A stretch of 64,000 nucleotides of DNA, taken from NCBI GenBank assembly GCA_965220715.1, contig OZ244843.1, forward strand, positions 3,906,001-3,970,000. Direction: 5' to 3'. The position numbers and the translations under genes were made by a program. Below, in pieces: positions 27,122-35,413 of this stretch. The notes under the pieces were generated by a model that saw nothing but the letters and a program-made list of their open reading frames with translations, was not told where the DNA came from and did no database searches. Source of the stretch: Bin5 sp965220715 (GTDB lineage: Bacteria > Chloroflexota > Anaerolineae > Caldilineales > Caldilineaceae). Numbering within the stretch: position 1 is the first letter of the stretch; each line of letters starts with the position of its first letter.

Positions 27122-27907
27122 TCAGGACACGCGAATCACCTGATTCTGTGTGTCAAGGCGGACGAATTTGGAATAATGATAGACCTCAATTCCTTCTCCT
27201 ACCGATGTCGGTACCCGCACAACAAACTCCGCCCAATCGGGAGAATTGAAGGCGACAAAGGCCATCTCTAAACCAGCGATCAGATCGTCCGGCTCGCGTG
27301 AGAAATCGGGCATGAGGACAGGCCCGGTGTCGGTCTGGTAGATAAAGTCCCGCTCACTTGCGTTCATCGTCTTGACCGGAAACTCCAGCACCGCTGTATA
27401 CCGACCCTCATTGATTACAGTTCTCCCCACCAGCGGCGGCCCGCTCGGATCCAGCGTCGCCTCGACAATCTGCGCCGGCGTATCCAGAATCTCACCTTCG
27501 ACACGCCGAACATCCAAACGGATGTTGTCGTAAGCGTCAGCCACGTATCCTGCCTGCCGTTCCGGCTGCATACCGCGTGAAGGAGGGAAAAACGGTACGC
27601 CCATATTTGCTACCTGGTAGGTCTTGACTATCAGGTAGCGTTCCTGAGAAAGGATAGGAACGAAATCCGCATTGGGATGGATCCAAATGTCTCGTTCTAC
27701 ACCGACCTTTTCGGTCTTGCAGCTTGCACCCATGACGAAAGTTTGCGCCGCGCCTGTCTCGTTGTCAACTATCTCGCACACACATTCGAGAAGGATGCGC
27801 GCACTGTTCAGCGAGGAAGGCGGTTCGTGTGAAGCAGTTTCGGCCACCCTCTTCAGGTAGTCGATGCGAAAGGTGAGAGAGGAACGGGCAAAGTCAACTG
27901 TTTGCAT
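27122..27907 (-). CDS. Conserved-looking protein of unknown function
   Basis: 261 residues; I do not recognise the family. It has no signal peptide or membrane helix and reads as a soluble, beta-rich protein with a clear domain boundary near the middle. Noticeable segments are a Cys-containing strand (LLECVCEIV), RDIWIHPNADFVPILSQERYL and the C-terminal VYHYSKFVRLD. It lies directly upstream of the transporter operon on the same strand (170 bases) and has a good promoter-like TTGACA on its 5' side, so it could lead that operon. Codon use matches its neighbours, so it is very probably a real gene. Confidence 0.6.
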   Translation of the reverse strand: MQTVDFARSSLTFRIDYLKRVAETASHEPPSSLNSARILLECVCEIVDNETGAAQTFVMGASCKTEKVGVERDIWIHPNADFVPILSQERYLIVKTYQVANMGVPFFPPSRGMQPERQAGYVADAYDNIRLDVRRVEGEILDTPAQIVEATLDPSGPPLVGRTVINEGRYTAVLEFPVKTMNASERDFIYQTDTGPVLMPDFSREPDDLIAGLEMAFVAFNSPDWAEFVVRVPTSVGEGIEVYHYSKFVRLDTQNQVIRVS

Positions 27908-27985
27908 GGGAATCTCAGGCTCTCTAGCTGCGCGTGGCTTGGGTGGAAGTAACTGAGCGAGGTAAAAGGAACACTGATGATAGGC

Positions 27986-28014
27986 AAAATATAATATTTT
28001 TGACGCACTGTCAA
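27986..28014 (-). promoter_or_regulatory. Candidate promoter for the minus-strand unknown gene/transporter operon
   Basis: On the minus strand, a perfect -35 TTGACA (28014-28009) is followed by an AT-rich stretch giving TATATT (15-base spacer) or TATTTT (17-base spacer). It lies about 80 bases upstream of the start at 27907. The -35 overlaps a palindrome, TTGAC-GCACT-GTCAA (28000-28014), which may be an operator. Confidence 0.45.
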
Positions 28015-28030
28015 GGAAGTTTTTTCTCTG

Positions 28031-28059
28031 TGTTCAACCGTCAATGCTCGTGCTATAAT
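28031..28059 (+). promoter_or_regulatory. Candidate promoter for the Gfo/Idh/MocA gene
   Basis: A perfect -10 TATAAT (28054-28059) preceded at 17 bases by a weak -35 TGTTCA (28031-28036); about 75 bases before the ATG at 28134. Divergent to the minus-strand promoter, with the two -35 regions about 20 bases apart. Confidence 0.45.
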
Positions 28060-28133
28060 GGCGAAATCCATACGAGGCCTACAGTTCTCTGGGGCCATCA
28101 ACAGAGTCTGCCCTCTTGAAAGGAATGCGTCAA

Positions 28134-29240
28134 ATGACATTGCGAGCCGGCATCGTCGGGTGCGGTGGAATCAGCCGTGCCCACGCTTCAGCATACGCCA
28201 ACCTGGATGGGGTCACGCTAAGCGCCCTCTGCGATATCAATGCCGATGCGCTCAATGCTCGCGCAGATGAGCACGGTGTTTCAGCCCGCTATTCCGACTA
28301 CGAGGAGATGTTCGAGAAGGAAGAGCTGGACGTGGTCAGCGCCTGCACGCACGCCCCACTACACGGGCCGGTTGCCATCGCCGCCGCCAAACATGGCGTC
28401 AACGTCCTCAGCGAGAAGCCGTTGTCCATCGATCTGCAGACCGCCGACCAGATGGTTGCCGCCTGCAAAGAAGCCGGCGTCCGACTGGCCGTCAGCCACC
28501 AGTTCCGCTTCACGCCGCTCTTCCAGGAGGCAAAGGCTTGGATTGACGCGGGTCGAATTGGAGAATTTCGCTCCATTCGTGAAGTGGGAAAGGGGCGCCC
28601 TGCCGGCTTTGAACTGATGGAAATGGGCGTACACTACTTCGACGGCATGGACCTGTTCCTCGACGGAATCGAGTGGATTCACGCCCAGATAACCTACGAT
28701 GGTCACGAAGTCGGCGTCCAAGATATTATGACCAGCAGGGAGCTTTGCAAGACTGACAAAAGAGACAACGGCATCGTTGCCGGCGATACGATGTTGATAC
28801 ATGTGAAGGGAAAAAACGGCGGATACGGAGTAATGGAACTGTATCCCCGCAAACAGATGCAAGGCTGGATGATGGGACCCCATATTCTGGGTTCGGAGGG
28901 CCAGTTGACGATCAGGCCGAATCCAGACACCTTTGTTGACGAACTGTGGCACTGTCCCTTTGATGTCTCCTTTCCCGCCCATACGCCGCAGTGGGAAAAA
29001 GTGCCGGTTGACCCGGAACGGTTCAGAATCGGAGACGGTCTATGGGAAAGACGCCAGTCGATCTGGAGCGTTCGCGATATGGTCAACTCGATCAGAGAAA
29101 ATCGCCAGCCTCAACTAGGCGGCGCCGCCGCCTTAACCTCGCTCGAATGTGTCTTCGCCGTCTACGAGTCCCACTTCACGGGCGCCCGGGCAACCTTGCC
29201 ACTGAATGAGCGCCGCCACCCACTTATCAATCGGCTCTGA
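28134..29240 (+). CDS. Gfo/Idh/MocA family oxidoreductase
   Basis: 368 residues from the ATG at 28134, which has AAAGGAA upstream; a nearer ATG at 28125 overlaps that site. The N-terminal Rossmann fold has GIVGCGGISRAHASAY (dinucleotide loop), an acidic residue after beta-2 (LCDIN) that favours NAD, and the family motif EKPLS. The C-terminal beta-sheet domain would hold the sugar or cyclitol substrate. These enzymes oxidise or reduce sugars, inositols or related polyols in the cytoplasm. An MFS transporter begins 60 bases downstream, so the pair probably imports and oxidises one compound. Confidence 0.9.
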   Translation: MTLRAGIVGCGGISRAHASAYANLDGVTLSALCDINADALNARADEHGVSARYSDYEEMFEKEELDVVSACTHAPLHGPVAIAAAKHGVNVLSEKPLSIDLQTADQMVAACKEAGVRLAVSHQFRFTPLFQEAKAWIDAGRIGEFRSIREVGKGRPAGFELMEMGVHYFDGMDLFLDGIEWIHAQITYDGHEVGVQDIMTSRELCKTDKRDNGIVAGDTMLIHVKGKNGGYGVMELYPRKQMQGWMMGPHILGSEGQLTIRPNPDTFVDELWHCPFDVSFPAHTPQWEKVPVDPERFRIGDGLWERRQSIWSVRDMVNSIRENRQPQLGGAAALTSLECVFAVYESHFTGARATLPLNERRHPLINRL

Positions 29241-29300
29241 GCCAATTCATAAAGTGTAGCGAAATTAGAAGTTTGCAATGCCGCAGTTTCTCACCACAGT

Positions 29301-30593
29301 TTGGATAGACGGTTGACGCACCGATTCTTCTATGGTTGGTGGATCGTGGCTGCCTCGGTCCTCTTGCAGTTCACGTTTCTCAGCATCAGCCAGTCTACCG
29401 TCAGTGTTTTTCTTCGCCCGGTCGTTGAGGAAATGGGCTGGCAGGTCTGGCAGTTTACCCTTGGGTCATCGCTGTCTGTAATGGCCGGCGCCCTCTCGAG
29501 CGTTGTCGCCGGACGGGTCATCGACCAGCGTGGCCCTCGCCTGCTCGTGCTCGGCGGTGCGATTGTTTCGGCCATCTGTCTTTTCGGCTTGGGCCGGCAG
29601 TCCAACTTGTGGCTTTTCTGGGCATTGCACGGTTGCGCCGGCTTTATCGGCTGGACGCTGTTCGGGCCGTTTGTCGTCAACGCCACCATTAACAAGTGGT
29701 TCGTGCGCCGTCGCGGCTGGGCGCTTGCCATCGGCTCCAGCGGCATATCATTGGGCGGGTTGATCGCCCCGTTTGCGATGACAGTGTTCGTCGACTCACT
29801 GGGCTGGCGAAATGGCTACCTGGTACTGGCCCTCTTCGTCCTTGTCATCGTCGCGCCGATCGCCTTTCTCATGCGGCGAACGCCAGAGGACGTGGGTCTG
29901 CGCCCGGATGGTGAAACGGGCGGTGGCAGGCCAGGCGATGCGCCGACAGGGGCAGTTGAGCCACCCTCCTACACCAGCCGCCAAGCCGTGCGCACGAAGG
30001 GCTTCTGGTTCCTCGTTCTCGGTTACAGCATGAATCAGGCCGCCCTTGCCTCAATACTGGTTCATGCCATTCCTTTTGCCACAGATGCCTCTTTTTCTCG
30101 CAGGACGGCCTCTCTGGCGCTGGCCGCAAACGGTCTCGGGAACCTGTTGTCCAAGGCCCTATGGGGATACTGTCTGCAGCGGTACCCGCCTCGGTTGCTG
30201 GCTGTGGCGGCGTTTTCCTTGGGGGGCTTCGGCGTCGGCATGATGCTTCTGGCCGCCTCTACTGTTGAACCCGCGCTGCTGTTCGCCGGCTTCTTCTGCT
30301 ATGGATTCGGCTTCGGCGGCACCATTCCCATCAAAGAGTCTCTGTGGGTCAGCTACTTCGGCCGCGCGCACATCGGCGCAGTACGCGGCATCGCCCAGCC
30401 GCTTTCGATAATCGGACCCACTATTGCGCCGGTGCTTGTAGGCGTCGCCTACGATTTGCAAGGCAACTATAGCTTGGCGTTTCTTGGCATAATTGCAATC
30501 TATCTGCTGGCAAGCCTGCTGGTCGGAATCTCGCGCGCCCCGCACGCCCAATCGAGCCAAAGGAGCGCGGCGAGCCAAGGTGTGTCTCACTAA
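29301..30593 (+). CDS. MFS transporter (monocarboxylate/oxalate-formate-like)
   Basis: 430 residues, about twelve membrane helices in two halves with a cytoplasmic loop around residues 195-230. The N-terminal helix FYGWWIVAASVLLQF, the motif-A-like segment GRVIDQRGPRLLVLGG and ATINKWFVRRRGWALAIGSSG match the MCT/OFA-type MFS group that moves monocarboxylates and small organic acids. Start is uncertain: TTG at 29301 or TTG at 29313, neither with a clear ribosome binding site. Placed directly after the Gfo/Idh/MocA gene. The hairpin-rich block after its stop may end the transcript. Confidence 0.88.
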   Translation: MDRRLTHRFFYGWWIVAASVLLQFTFLSISQSTVSVFLRPVVEEMGWQVWQFTLGSSLSVMAGALSSVVAGRVIDQRGPRLLVLGGAIVSAICLFGLGRQSNLWLFWALHGCAGFIGWTLFGPFVVNATINKWFVRRRGWALAIGSSGISLGGLIAPFAMTVFVDSLGWRNGYLVLALFVLVIVAPIAFLMRRTPEDVGLRPDGETGGGRPGDAPTGAVEPPSYTSRQAVRTKGFWFLVLGYSMNQAALASILVHAIPFATDASFSRRTASLALAANGLGNLLSKALWGYCLQRYPPRLLAVAAFSLGGFGVGMMLLAASTVEPALLFAGFFCYGFGFGGTIPIKESLWVSYFGRAHIGAVRGIAQPLSIIGPTIAPVLVGVAYDLQGNYSLAFLGIIAIYLLASLLVGISRAPHAQSSQRSAASQGVSH

Positions 30594-31254
30594 CCCCTAA
30601 TCCCTATCCCCTGCAGTACGCCTACGGGCGCAGACGCCCTCCGGCGGCTCCGGCCCGCTAAGGCGGGCCTCCGCTCCCTTCGCCGCTAAGGCGGCTCAGG
30701 GCTGTCGTCGGCAAAACCCCGCCGCCGCCAGGGGCTACGCCCTTTTCTGGCGGTCGGGCCTGCGGCCCTCCCTTGTGCAGGGGCTCCGCCCCCGCAACGC
30801 CCCCGTCCAAAACCATCCCTCACCAACCTTACGCCTTCATTCCAGCAGTGCGGCTCAAGCAAAGTGACCGCCGCCAACCGGACACCCCATCAGCTAGCCC
30901 GAATGGTGGCGCGTATTGCGTGTCAAACAAGACTAGCATGCATATTCATGGCTATTGCTTCAAAATGAGACAAAGCTAGTGAGGCTGCTTGAATCCGGTA
31001 GGGGCGCCCCTTGTGGGCGCCCTTCGTCCTCTATCGTGGCATCCGAACTGAGATGCGATTGCCCTGGCCTGCACATAGCTTAGTAGCTACATTTCGGCTA
31101 TGATAGGACGGGAGTCAATAGCACGCCTGTCAATGAGAGATCCGCTAGAAATTGCTGTTCGCGGGTTTCCAAGCGAGCAAGGATGGCCGCACTGGCATCA
31201 CCTCTTTCAGTGCAAATGGGGCCGTGCGGAGCTCCTGAACAGTGGAGGAGTAGG
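30594..31254. other. Intergenic region with hairpin array (661 bp)
   Basis: No gene is supported. The first 200 bases are an array of short GC hairpins (separate entry). Around 30999-31022 is GGGGCGCCCC followed by TTGT and a second GGGCGCCC, a second compact palindromic repeat. The remainder up to the SAF-domain gene shows nothing recognisable. Confidence 0.6.
30626..30792. repeat. REP-like cluster of short GC-rich hairpins
   Basis: At least six inverted repeats are packed in 170 bases: GGGCG/CGCCC (30626-30639), GGCCCGC-TAAG-GCGGGCC (30652-30669), GCCGC-TAAG-GCGGC (30682-30695), a nested CCGCCAG/CTGGCGG (30725-30753) enclosing GGGC-TAC-GCCC (30732-30742), GGGCC-TGC-GGCCC (30756-30768) and GGGGC-TCC-GCCCC (30780-30792). 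The shared tri- or tetraloop style suggests a dispersed REP-type element placed after a stop codon. Confidence 0.65.
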
Positions 31255-31569
31255 ATGCCTGCCCAGCAGAGTGAACTGGTGCTGCAGATATCGGAGAGGG
31301 ACAACGTATATGTGCTGTTACGCCCGCTATCCGAGGGAACGCGTCTCCGGATCGGAGACCAGATTATCGTCTGCGAAGCCTCGCTCGACTTGGGACACAA
31401 GATCGCGGCGCGCGATATCGCCTCCGGTGAACAGATAATCAAATACGGCGCGCCGATTGGCTCGGCGATACGCAACATTCGGCTTGGCGAGCATGTCCAC
31501 CTGCACAACATAAAGAGCGACTACATTCCCACCTACACTTTGGATTCGGTGACGGACGCAACTGACTGA
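31255..31569 (+). CDS. UxaA-type dehydratase small subunit (SAF domain)
   Basis: 104 residues from the ATG at 31255, which has GGAGGAG (31244-31250) upstream. The whole protein is a SAF domain: an opening ISERDNVYVLLRPL strand, IGDQIIVCEASLDLGHKIAARDIASGE and a C-terminal IGSAIRNIRLGEHVHLHN, which matches the N-terminal domain of altronate/galactarate dehydratases. It precedes the large subunit by 11 bases, so both form one enzyme that dehydrates a sugar acid such as altronate. Sulfolactate sulfo-lyase (SuyAB) has the same two-part architecture and cannot be excluded. Confidence 0.85.
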   Translation: MPAQQSELVLQISERDNVYVLLRPLSEGTRLRIGDQIIVCEASLDLGHKIAARDIASGEQIIKYGAPIGSAIRNIRLGEHVHLHNIKSDYIPTYTLDSVTDATD

Positions 31570-31580
31570 GGAGCGAGCCG

Positions 31581-32789
31581 ATGTTTGCGAAATCCGAGTT
31601 TACAGGATTCTTGCGTCAGGATGGGCGCAAGGGTATCCGAAACACGATTCTGGTCGTCTATCTGGTGGAGTGCGCCCACCATGTGGCGCGCGAGATAGTC
31701 TATCCCTTTCGCAAGAAAGGTGTCCATCTGATCGGGTTCAGCGGTTGTTATCCCAACCAATATGCCTTTGACATGATGTCCCGGCTCTGCTGCCATCCGA
31801 ACACAGGTGGTGTGCTGCTCGTTTCTCTGGGCTGCGAGAGCTTTGACCGGCGCGGTCTCGCCCAGCTCGTTGCGGAAAGCAATAGACCGGTCGAAACGCT
31901 CGTTATCCAGCAAAGGGGCGGAACGCTCTCGACAGTCGATCAAGGCCAGGAATGGCTGCAGCAAACAATGAATGAGCTTGAAGAGACCACGACGCGTGTG
32001 ACGATGTCGGTGGACGAACTGGTCGTGGGCGCGATCTGCGGCGGCTCCGACGCCACCAGCGGCATCACCGCCAACCCTGCCATTGGGCGCTGCTTCGATC
32101 TGCTGGTGGAGAATGACGCCAGCGCCATCTTCGAGGAGGGCGGCGAACTGATCGGCTGCGAGCAGATCATGGCAGAGCGGGCAGTGACGCCTGAACTGGC
32201 GAACGAAATCCTCGGCACAATGGAAAAGACCGCGAACTATTATACAACGATGGGGCACGGCAGTTTCGCAGTCGGCAACGCCGAAGGCGGCCTGACAACG
32301 GTCGAAGAGAAGTCGATGGGTGCCTACGCCAAGAGCGGCTCTTCACCGATTCGGGGACTGATCAAACCCGGCGATGTGCCGCCGGCAGGCGGTCTGTACC
32401 TGTTGGACATCGTACCGGACGGCGGCGCCCGCTTCGGCTTCCCCAACATCAACGACACAGCCGAAATCGCCGAGCTGATCGCTTGCGGTGCGCACCTGAC
32501 GCTCTTTTCCACAGGGCGAGGCTCAGTGGTGGGATCGGCGATCTCGCCAGTGATCAAAGTGTGCGCCAACCCGGAAACCTACCGGCAGATGGCCGGCGAC
32601 ATGGATGTGGACGCAGGCCGAATTCTGGAAGGCCGTGCGACCCTCAACGATGTCGGGCAGGAGATTTTCGATCAAGTCCTGTCGGTTGCGGGCGGCGCTC
32701 CAACCAAGTCCGAAAGTCTCGGCCACCAGGAGTTCGTGCTGACCTACAAGACGTTTGAACCAATTGGACCCGCCTGCCTGCCCTTATAG
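31581..32789 (+). CDS. UxaA family dehydratase large subunit (altronate/galactarate dehydratase-like)
   Basis: 402 residues of the GARD/UxaA catalytic domain: GFLRQDGRKGIRNTILVVYLVECA at the start, the Cys-rich GFSGCYPN and SLGCES, the CGGSDATSGITANPAIGR segment and the C-terminal FSTGRGSVVGSAISPVIKVCANPETY, all diagnostic. Members eliminate water (or sulfite in SuyB) from C2-hydroxy acids with an iron cofactor. GAGGAGCGAG precedes the ATG. Together with the SAF subunit it forms a two-gene operon. The actual acid could be altronate, galactarate or sulfolactate; nearby glycan genes favour uronate breakdown (inference). Confidence 0.88.
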   Translation: MFAKSEFTGFLRQDGRKGIRNTILVVYLVECAHHVAREIVYPFRKKGVHLIGFSGCYPNQYAFDMMSRLCCHPNTGGVLLVSLGCESFDRRGLAQLVAESNRPVETLVIQQRGGTLSTVDQGQEWLQQTMNELEETTTRVTMSVDELVVGAICGGSDATSGITANPAIGRCFDLLVENDASAIFEEGGELIGCEQIMAERAVTPELANEILGTMEKTANYYTTMGHGSFAVGNAEGGLTTVEEKSMGAYAKSGSSPIRGLIKPGDVPPAGGLYLLDIVPDGGARFGFPNINDTAEIAELIACGAHLTLFSTGRGSVVGSAISPVIKVCANPETYRQMAGDMDVDAGRILEGRATLNDVGQEIFDQVLSVAGGAPTKSESLGHQEFVLTYKTFEPIGPACLPL

Positions 32790-32998
32790 TGTCGGGTAAG
32801 ACTTGCTGGTCCTGGAAGGGAACGAACATCCCTTCATTGCAATTCCCAACCTGCATGGTGGCACGGGGACAAATGAATACTGACCTCAATCCATGCGAGG
32901 CAAGTGAAAGGACCCTCAATTCCTAGAGGGCCCATGAGAATAGGTGAGACTGATCTTCCAATGCAGAAGCAAGAATCCCGTTTCCGAGTTATTTTGAA

Positions 32999-33994
32999 AT
33001 GACCACAGATTCCCAAGTAAGGGCGCACAAGACGGGCGCCGCTGAACTTTCCGAACCCTCGACGCCGCAGCATTTCACGCCCAACCGCACAAAAGTAGAA
33101 TATATCGGGCTGGCGGCACGCGGTTTTGTGATGGGATGCGCCGATATCGTACCGGGCGTCTCTGGCGGCACGATGGCCTTCATCCTCGGCATCTATGAAG
33201 AGTTGGTGATGAGCATTCGCGCTGGCGCACGCAGGCCATTCTGGCAGGCGCTGCTGCGTCTCGATATCCTGTCGGCACTGGAAGCGGTCAACGCCCGATT
33301 TCTGGCTGCCGTTCTGGCCGGTATCGTAGTTGCCGTCCTGACACTCGCCTCGTGGCTGGAATGGACACTGAAGTCCCATCCCGTTCTGATCTGGAGTTTT
33401 TTCTTTGGGCTGGTCTTCGCCTCGATCGTCACTGTTCGAAAGCGCGTTCGCAGTTGGTCTGCGACCCTCTATGCCGCGCTTGCTGCGGGAGCGGTGGGCG
33501 CCTATTTCCTTGTCGGCGCGGTCCCGGTGCAGACGCCGGAGTCGGCCTGGTTCCTGTTTCTCAGCGGCATGCTGGCAATCTGCGCCATGATCCTGCCTGG
33601 CATCTCCGGCTCATTTATTCTGGTGCTCTTGGGAAAATACCAGTTCGTGCTTGCTGCCGTAAACCAGCGCGATGTCGTTAGCCTGGCCATAGTAGGCGTC
33701 GGCGCGGTTGTCGGCATTGTTACCTTCGCCCAGATCCTCGCCTGGCTCTTCAAGCGTTACCATGACCTCACTATTGCCGTACTGATAGGGCTGATGGCGG
33801 GCAGCCTGCGCAAGATATGGCCGTGGAAGCTGACAGTCGAATCAATCATCGATCGCCACGGTGAGATCCTGCCCACGGTACAACAGAACTTCCTGCCTTC
33901 CGCCTTGACCGGGGAGGTTTTCCTCGCTCTGGGACTGGCTTTGGCAGGGTTTGTCATCGTGATGGCTCTGGATCGTCTTAGTGCGTCGACCTGA
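32999..33994 (+). CDS. DUF368 family polytopic membrane protein
   Basis: 331 residues with about eight membrane helices after a 35-residue polar N-terminus. The DUF368 signature ARGFVMGCADIVPGVSGGTMAFILGIYEEL (40-69) and the second copy-like LPGISGSFILVLLGKYQFV are clear. Members of this family have been linked to transport of undecaprenyl phosphate (PopT) across the membrane for cell-wall building, so a lipid-carrier flippase role is possible; this is knowledge of the family, not proof here. The ribosome binding site is weak. It converges on the MFS gene of the PhyH operon, 42 bases away. Confidence 0.88.
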   Translation: MTTDSQVRAHKTGAAELSEPSTPQHFTPNRTKVEYIGLAARGFVMGCADIVPGVSGGTMAFILGIYEELVMSIRAGARRPFWQALLRLDILSALEAVNARFLAAVLAGIVVAVLTLASWLEWTLKSHPVLIWSFFFGLVFASIVTVRKRVRSWSATLYAALAAGAVGAYFLVGAVPVQTPESAWFLFLSGMLAICAMILPGISGSFILVLLGKYQFVLAAVNQRDVVSLAIVGVGAVVGIVTFAQILAWLFKRYHDLTIAVLIGLMAGSLRKIWPWKLTVESIIDRHGEILPTVQQNFLPSALTGEVFLALGLALAGFVIVMALDRLSAST

Positions 33995-34036
33995 GCCTGT
34001 CGGCAATGAAGTGAGAAGTCGAGCAATAGGCAGGTA

Positions 34037-35413
34037 TCACGATGCAATCGCTTGAGATTGCTCTTCCTCCACGCTGCGTGGCGTCGTCCCGCGCGGCTCT
34101 CTGACCCAGAAAACCATCATTAACAGGGCAATGCTTCCGAACGCCAGGGCAATACTGAACATGGCGGGAAAACCGATCGCGCCGGCAAGCCAGCCGCCAA
34201 GTATCGGCGCGCCGATCAGCATCGGTGCCAGGACTGTATTTGTCAGGCCGATATAGGTGGGCCGGTCCTCAGGCGCGCAAAACTCCAGAATAATGCTCAG
34301 CGAGGAAGTGTGATCCGCCGCCAAATAGGCCCCGAGGCAAACGAAGGTCAGCAGCAGACCGTACGGCACAGTGCCCCAGACAGAGAGTGTATCTGAGGTC
34401 CCGCTTCGTATGTCCAGGGAATTAAGCCCCGTGGCGGACAGGGGATCCAAGCTCGCCCCGCCGGCGACCATGAGCGCGCTGAACGGAGCAAGCACCACGA
34501 AGATAGCCCCCGCAACCAGCACTGCCTTGTGGCCGACGCGATCGGCAAGCAGCCCCCACAACGGGTTGAGTACAGCCTGCGTCCCGACGAGCACGGCCGT
34601 CAGTAGGCCAACGCCGCGGCCGTCGAGCGAAAACAGTTCTGTGCCGAAGACGGCGAAGAAACCGGAGCTCATCCCTCCCAAATTCACCAAAGACTTACTT
34701 ATCAGATACCGGCGGTAATTGCGGTCCCGCTTCAGAACGGTTGACAGCCGCCCCAGGTAGAGGACGAGGGGAGCGACCTTTTTGATAGCCTCGCTGGCTG
34801 GCTCACGGGTGAGTGCCAATCCCGCCCAGGAAATGATCGTGAATCCGAAGCCCAGAAAGAAGAGAAGTGCGTAGTTGTTGGGAAAGGCATGGTTGACAAG
34901 TATTCGCCCCACGAAATAGGCGCCTACGACACCCATCAGTTGGCCCAGTCCATGGCCCAGTCCGAACCAGATGCCGCGCCGGCGGACCGGGATCACCTTG
35001 GCGATCATGTCCATCCAGGCAGGCGTTGCTACGCCTGCGCCTGAAGACGCAACCCCGACGCCTATGAGGACTGCGATCAGAGCGACCGCCGGCGAGGAAA
35101 GTGCAAAGGCAAGGACGAGCAGGCCAATCAGAAGATATGGCAGCCGCTCGCAAGCAAAGCCGACGATCATGACGAACGGCTTCTTGTAGGGCATGCTTTC
35201 GGCCCAGTTGGCCGTCAGCAGTTGGGGCAGGTAGAAGCCCACGCCCCAAAGAGCCGGCACAAGGCCAATTGCCAATTTGGAATCGGTCAATTGGCTTACC
35301 AATACCGGGATCACAGTCTCTCTGGAGATGAAACTGATCCCCAGCGTTATGAAAGCGATGTCCCACAGATTGACGGAGAAATTCCAGGCTGTTGCGTCTC
35401 TACCGCGCCCCAT
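34037..35413 (-). CDS. MFS transporter of the PhyH operon
   Basis: 458 residues with about twelve membrane helices. The first helices lie in WDIAFITLGISFISRETVIPVLVSQL; a motif-A-like loop (WAESMPYKKPFVMIVGFACERLP) and a central loop around 215-240 divide the halves, and a second basic loop (LADRVGHKAVLVAG) follows. Relatives are generic drug or sugar MFS permeases; direction and cargo are unknown. Its ATG overlaps the end of the upstream PhyH gene by 14 bases, so it is the last gene of an operon with three PhyH oxygenases and may import their substrate or export their product (inference). Confidence 0.85.
   Translation of the reverse strand: MGRGRDATAWNFSVNLWDIAFITLGISFISRETVIPVLVSQLTDSKLAIGLVPALWGVGFYLPQLLTANWAESMPYKKPFVMIVGFACERLPYLLIGLLVLAFALSSPAVALIAVLIGVGVASSGAGVATPAWMDMIAKVIPVRRRGIWFGLGHGLGQLMGVVGAYFVGRILVNHAFPNNYALLFFLGFGFTIISWAGLALTREPASEAIKKVAPLVLYLGRLSTVLKRDRNYRRYLISKSLVNLGGMSSGFFAVFGTELFSLDGRGVGLLTAVLVGTQAVLNPLWGLLADRVGHKAVLVAGAIFVVLAPFSALMVAGGASLDPLSATGLNSLDIRSGTSDTLSVWGTVPYGLLLTFVCLGAYLAADHTSSLSIILEFCAPEDRPTYIGLTNTVLAPMLIGAPILGGWLAGAIGFPAMFSIALAFGSIALLMMVFWVREPRGTTPRSVEEEQSQAIAS

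Noticed and set aside
32900..32932. CCCTC/GAGGG inverted repeat after the UxaA large subunit as a terminator
   Set aside because: Only a five-base stem without a following T-run, so it is too weak to call.
34803..35366. 187-codon minus-strand frame within the MFS gene
   Set aside because: Out-of-frame shadow of the transporter with shadow-like composition.
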